Assembly (NCBI RefSeq): GCF_001043895.1 | Contig: NZ_JTHF01000145.1 | Span: 1-43,623, forward strand | Source of the DNA: Methylobacterium indicum | GTDB lineage: Bacteria > Pseudomonadota > Alphaproteobacteria > Rhizobiales > Beijerinckiaceae | Reading direction: 5' to 3' | Length of the DNA: 43,623 bases | Shown: positions 43,529 through 43,623 of the stretch, in pieces | How the letters are laid out: every line of letters begins with the position of its first letter | Numbering within the stretch: the stretch's first letter is position 1 | Program-made: the position numbers and the translations under genes | Notes under the pieces: generated by a model | Seen by the model: the letters and a program-made list of their open reading frames with translations, nothing else | What the model was told of the DNA's origin: nothing | Databases searched by the model: none

Positions 43529-43623
43529 GGCTAGCGCGAGGGCTCCTCTCTCGGGCCGACTAATCAACACGACGCCGTTGCACCTGCTTTTCTGGGTGAG
43601 CGCTCTCCCCTCCCCCTTGTGGG
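43529..43623. other. Non-coding end of window with possible repeat fragment
   Basis: The last 95 bases hold no gene. A short GCGAGGGCTCCTCTCTCGGGC palindrome-like stretch lies at 43536-43556, and 43604-43623 (CTCTCCCCTCCCCCTTGTGG) resembles the start of the 14-kb repeat family, cut by the window edge. Confidence 0.4.

Overview
The window is a gene-dense, very GC-rich stretch of chromosome. Its gene content points to an alphaproteobacterium of the Rhizobiales, most likely Methylobacterium or a close relative; this is inference from several features rather than a database match. The features are a ChvE/GguAB-type sugar importer, a 6S RNA just upstream of the 5-formyltetrahydrofolate cyclo-ligase gene, a DUF1465/DUF1192 neighbourhood beside rpmE, a GCG_CRPN-type secreted protein, a fused transaldolase/phosphoglucose isomerase, and CtrA-like TTAA-N7-TTAAC sequence. 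I see no prophage, integrase, CRISPR array, tRNA or rRNA gene. Apart from small repeats and one toxin-antitoxin-like pair, this looks like core chromosome.

Layout. 1-1.9 kb: the end of an Mla-type lipid transport operon (MlaD-like protein and auxiliary lipoprotein). 1.97-2.6 kb: a TumE/TumA-like toxin-antitoxin pair. 2.6-5 kb (minus): an XRE-cupin regulator and the thiamine genes thiE and thiD, which are linked through very short overlapping reading frames. 5-8.8 kb: a DMT exporter, an LpxH-like phosphoesterase coupled to a glycosyltransferase, and a DUF488 protein. 9-14 kb: a GH25 lysozyme-like lipoprotein and a three-gene multiple-monosaccharide ABC importer. 14.1-17.5 kb: an inverted pair of structured repeats, a second DMT exporter, an extensin-family lipoprotein, a miniature inverted-repeat element, a hypothetical gene and the GCG_CRPN protein. 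17.6-23.7 kb: a PlsC acyltransferase, an orphan TRAP solute-binding protein, a PAS-GGDEF-EAL protein and guaA. 23.8-28.6 kb: small secreted proteins, two alpha/beta hydrolases, an RsmB-type rRNA methyltransferase and a MAPEG protein. 28.7-32.6 kb: 6S RNA, the cyclo-ligase, a YmdB-type phosphoesterase and a non-flagellar stator-like pair. 32.8-36.7 kb: an ABCB-type exporter, rpmE, DUF1465, a probable small RNA under a CtrA-like site, and DUF1192. 36.9-43.5 kb: rpmH-rnpA-yidC-engB-DUF423 and tal-pgi.

The items most worth a second look are a candidate CtrA-linked small RNA at about 35,994-36,100 (minus strand) with a CCUCCC linker and a strong terminator; a chain of ORFs (17-codon leader, thiE, 16-codon MIETC-repeat micro-ORF, thiD) joined by NTGA overlaps; an inverted pair of repeats at 14,138-14,356 whose central hairpins differ in sequence but keep perfect pairing; and a 156-bp element with 10-bp terminal inverted repeats at 16,373-16,528.

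Limits: all family names come from reading motifs in the translations. No alignment, HMM or folding program was run, and start codons were chosen by eye from overlaps, ribosome binding sites and family lengths.
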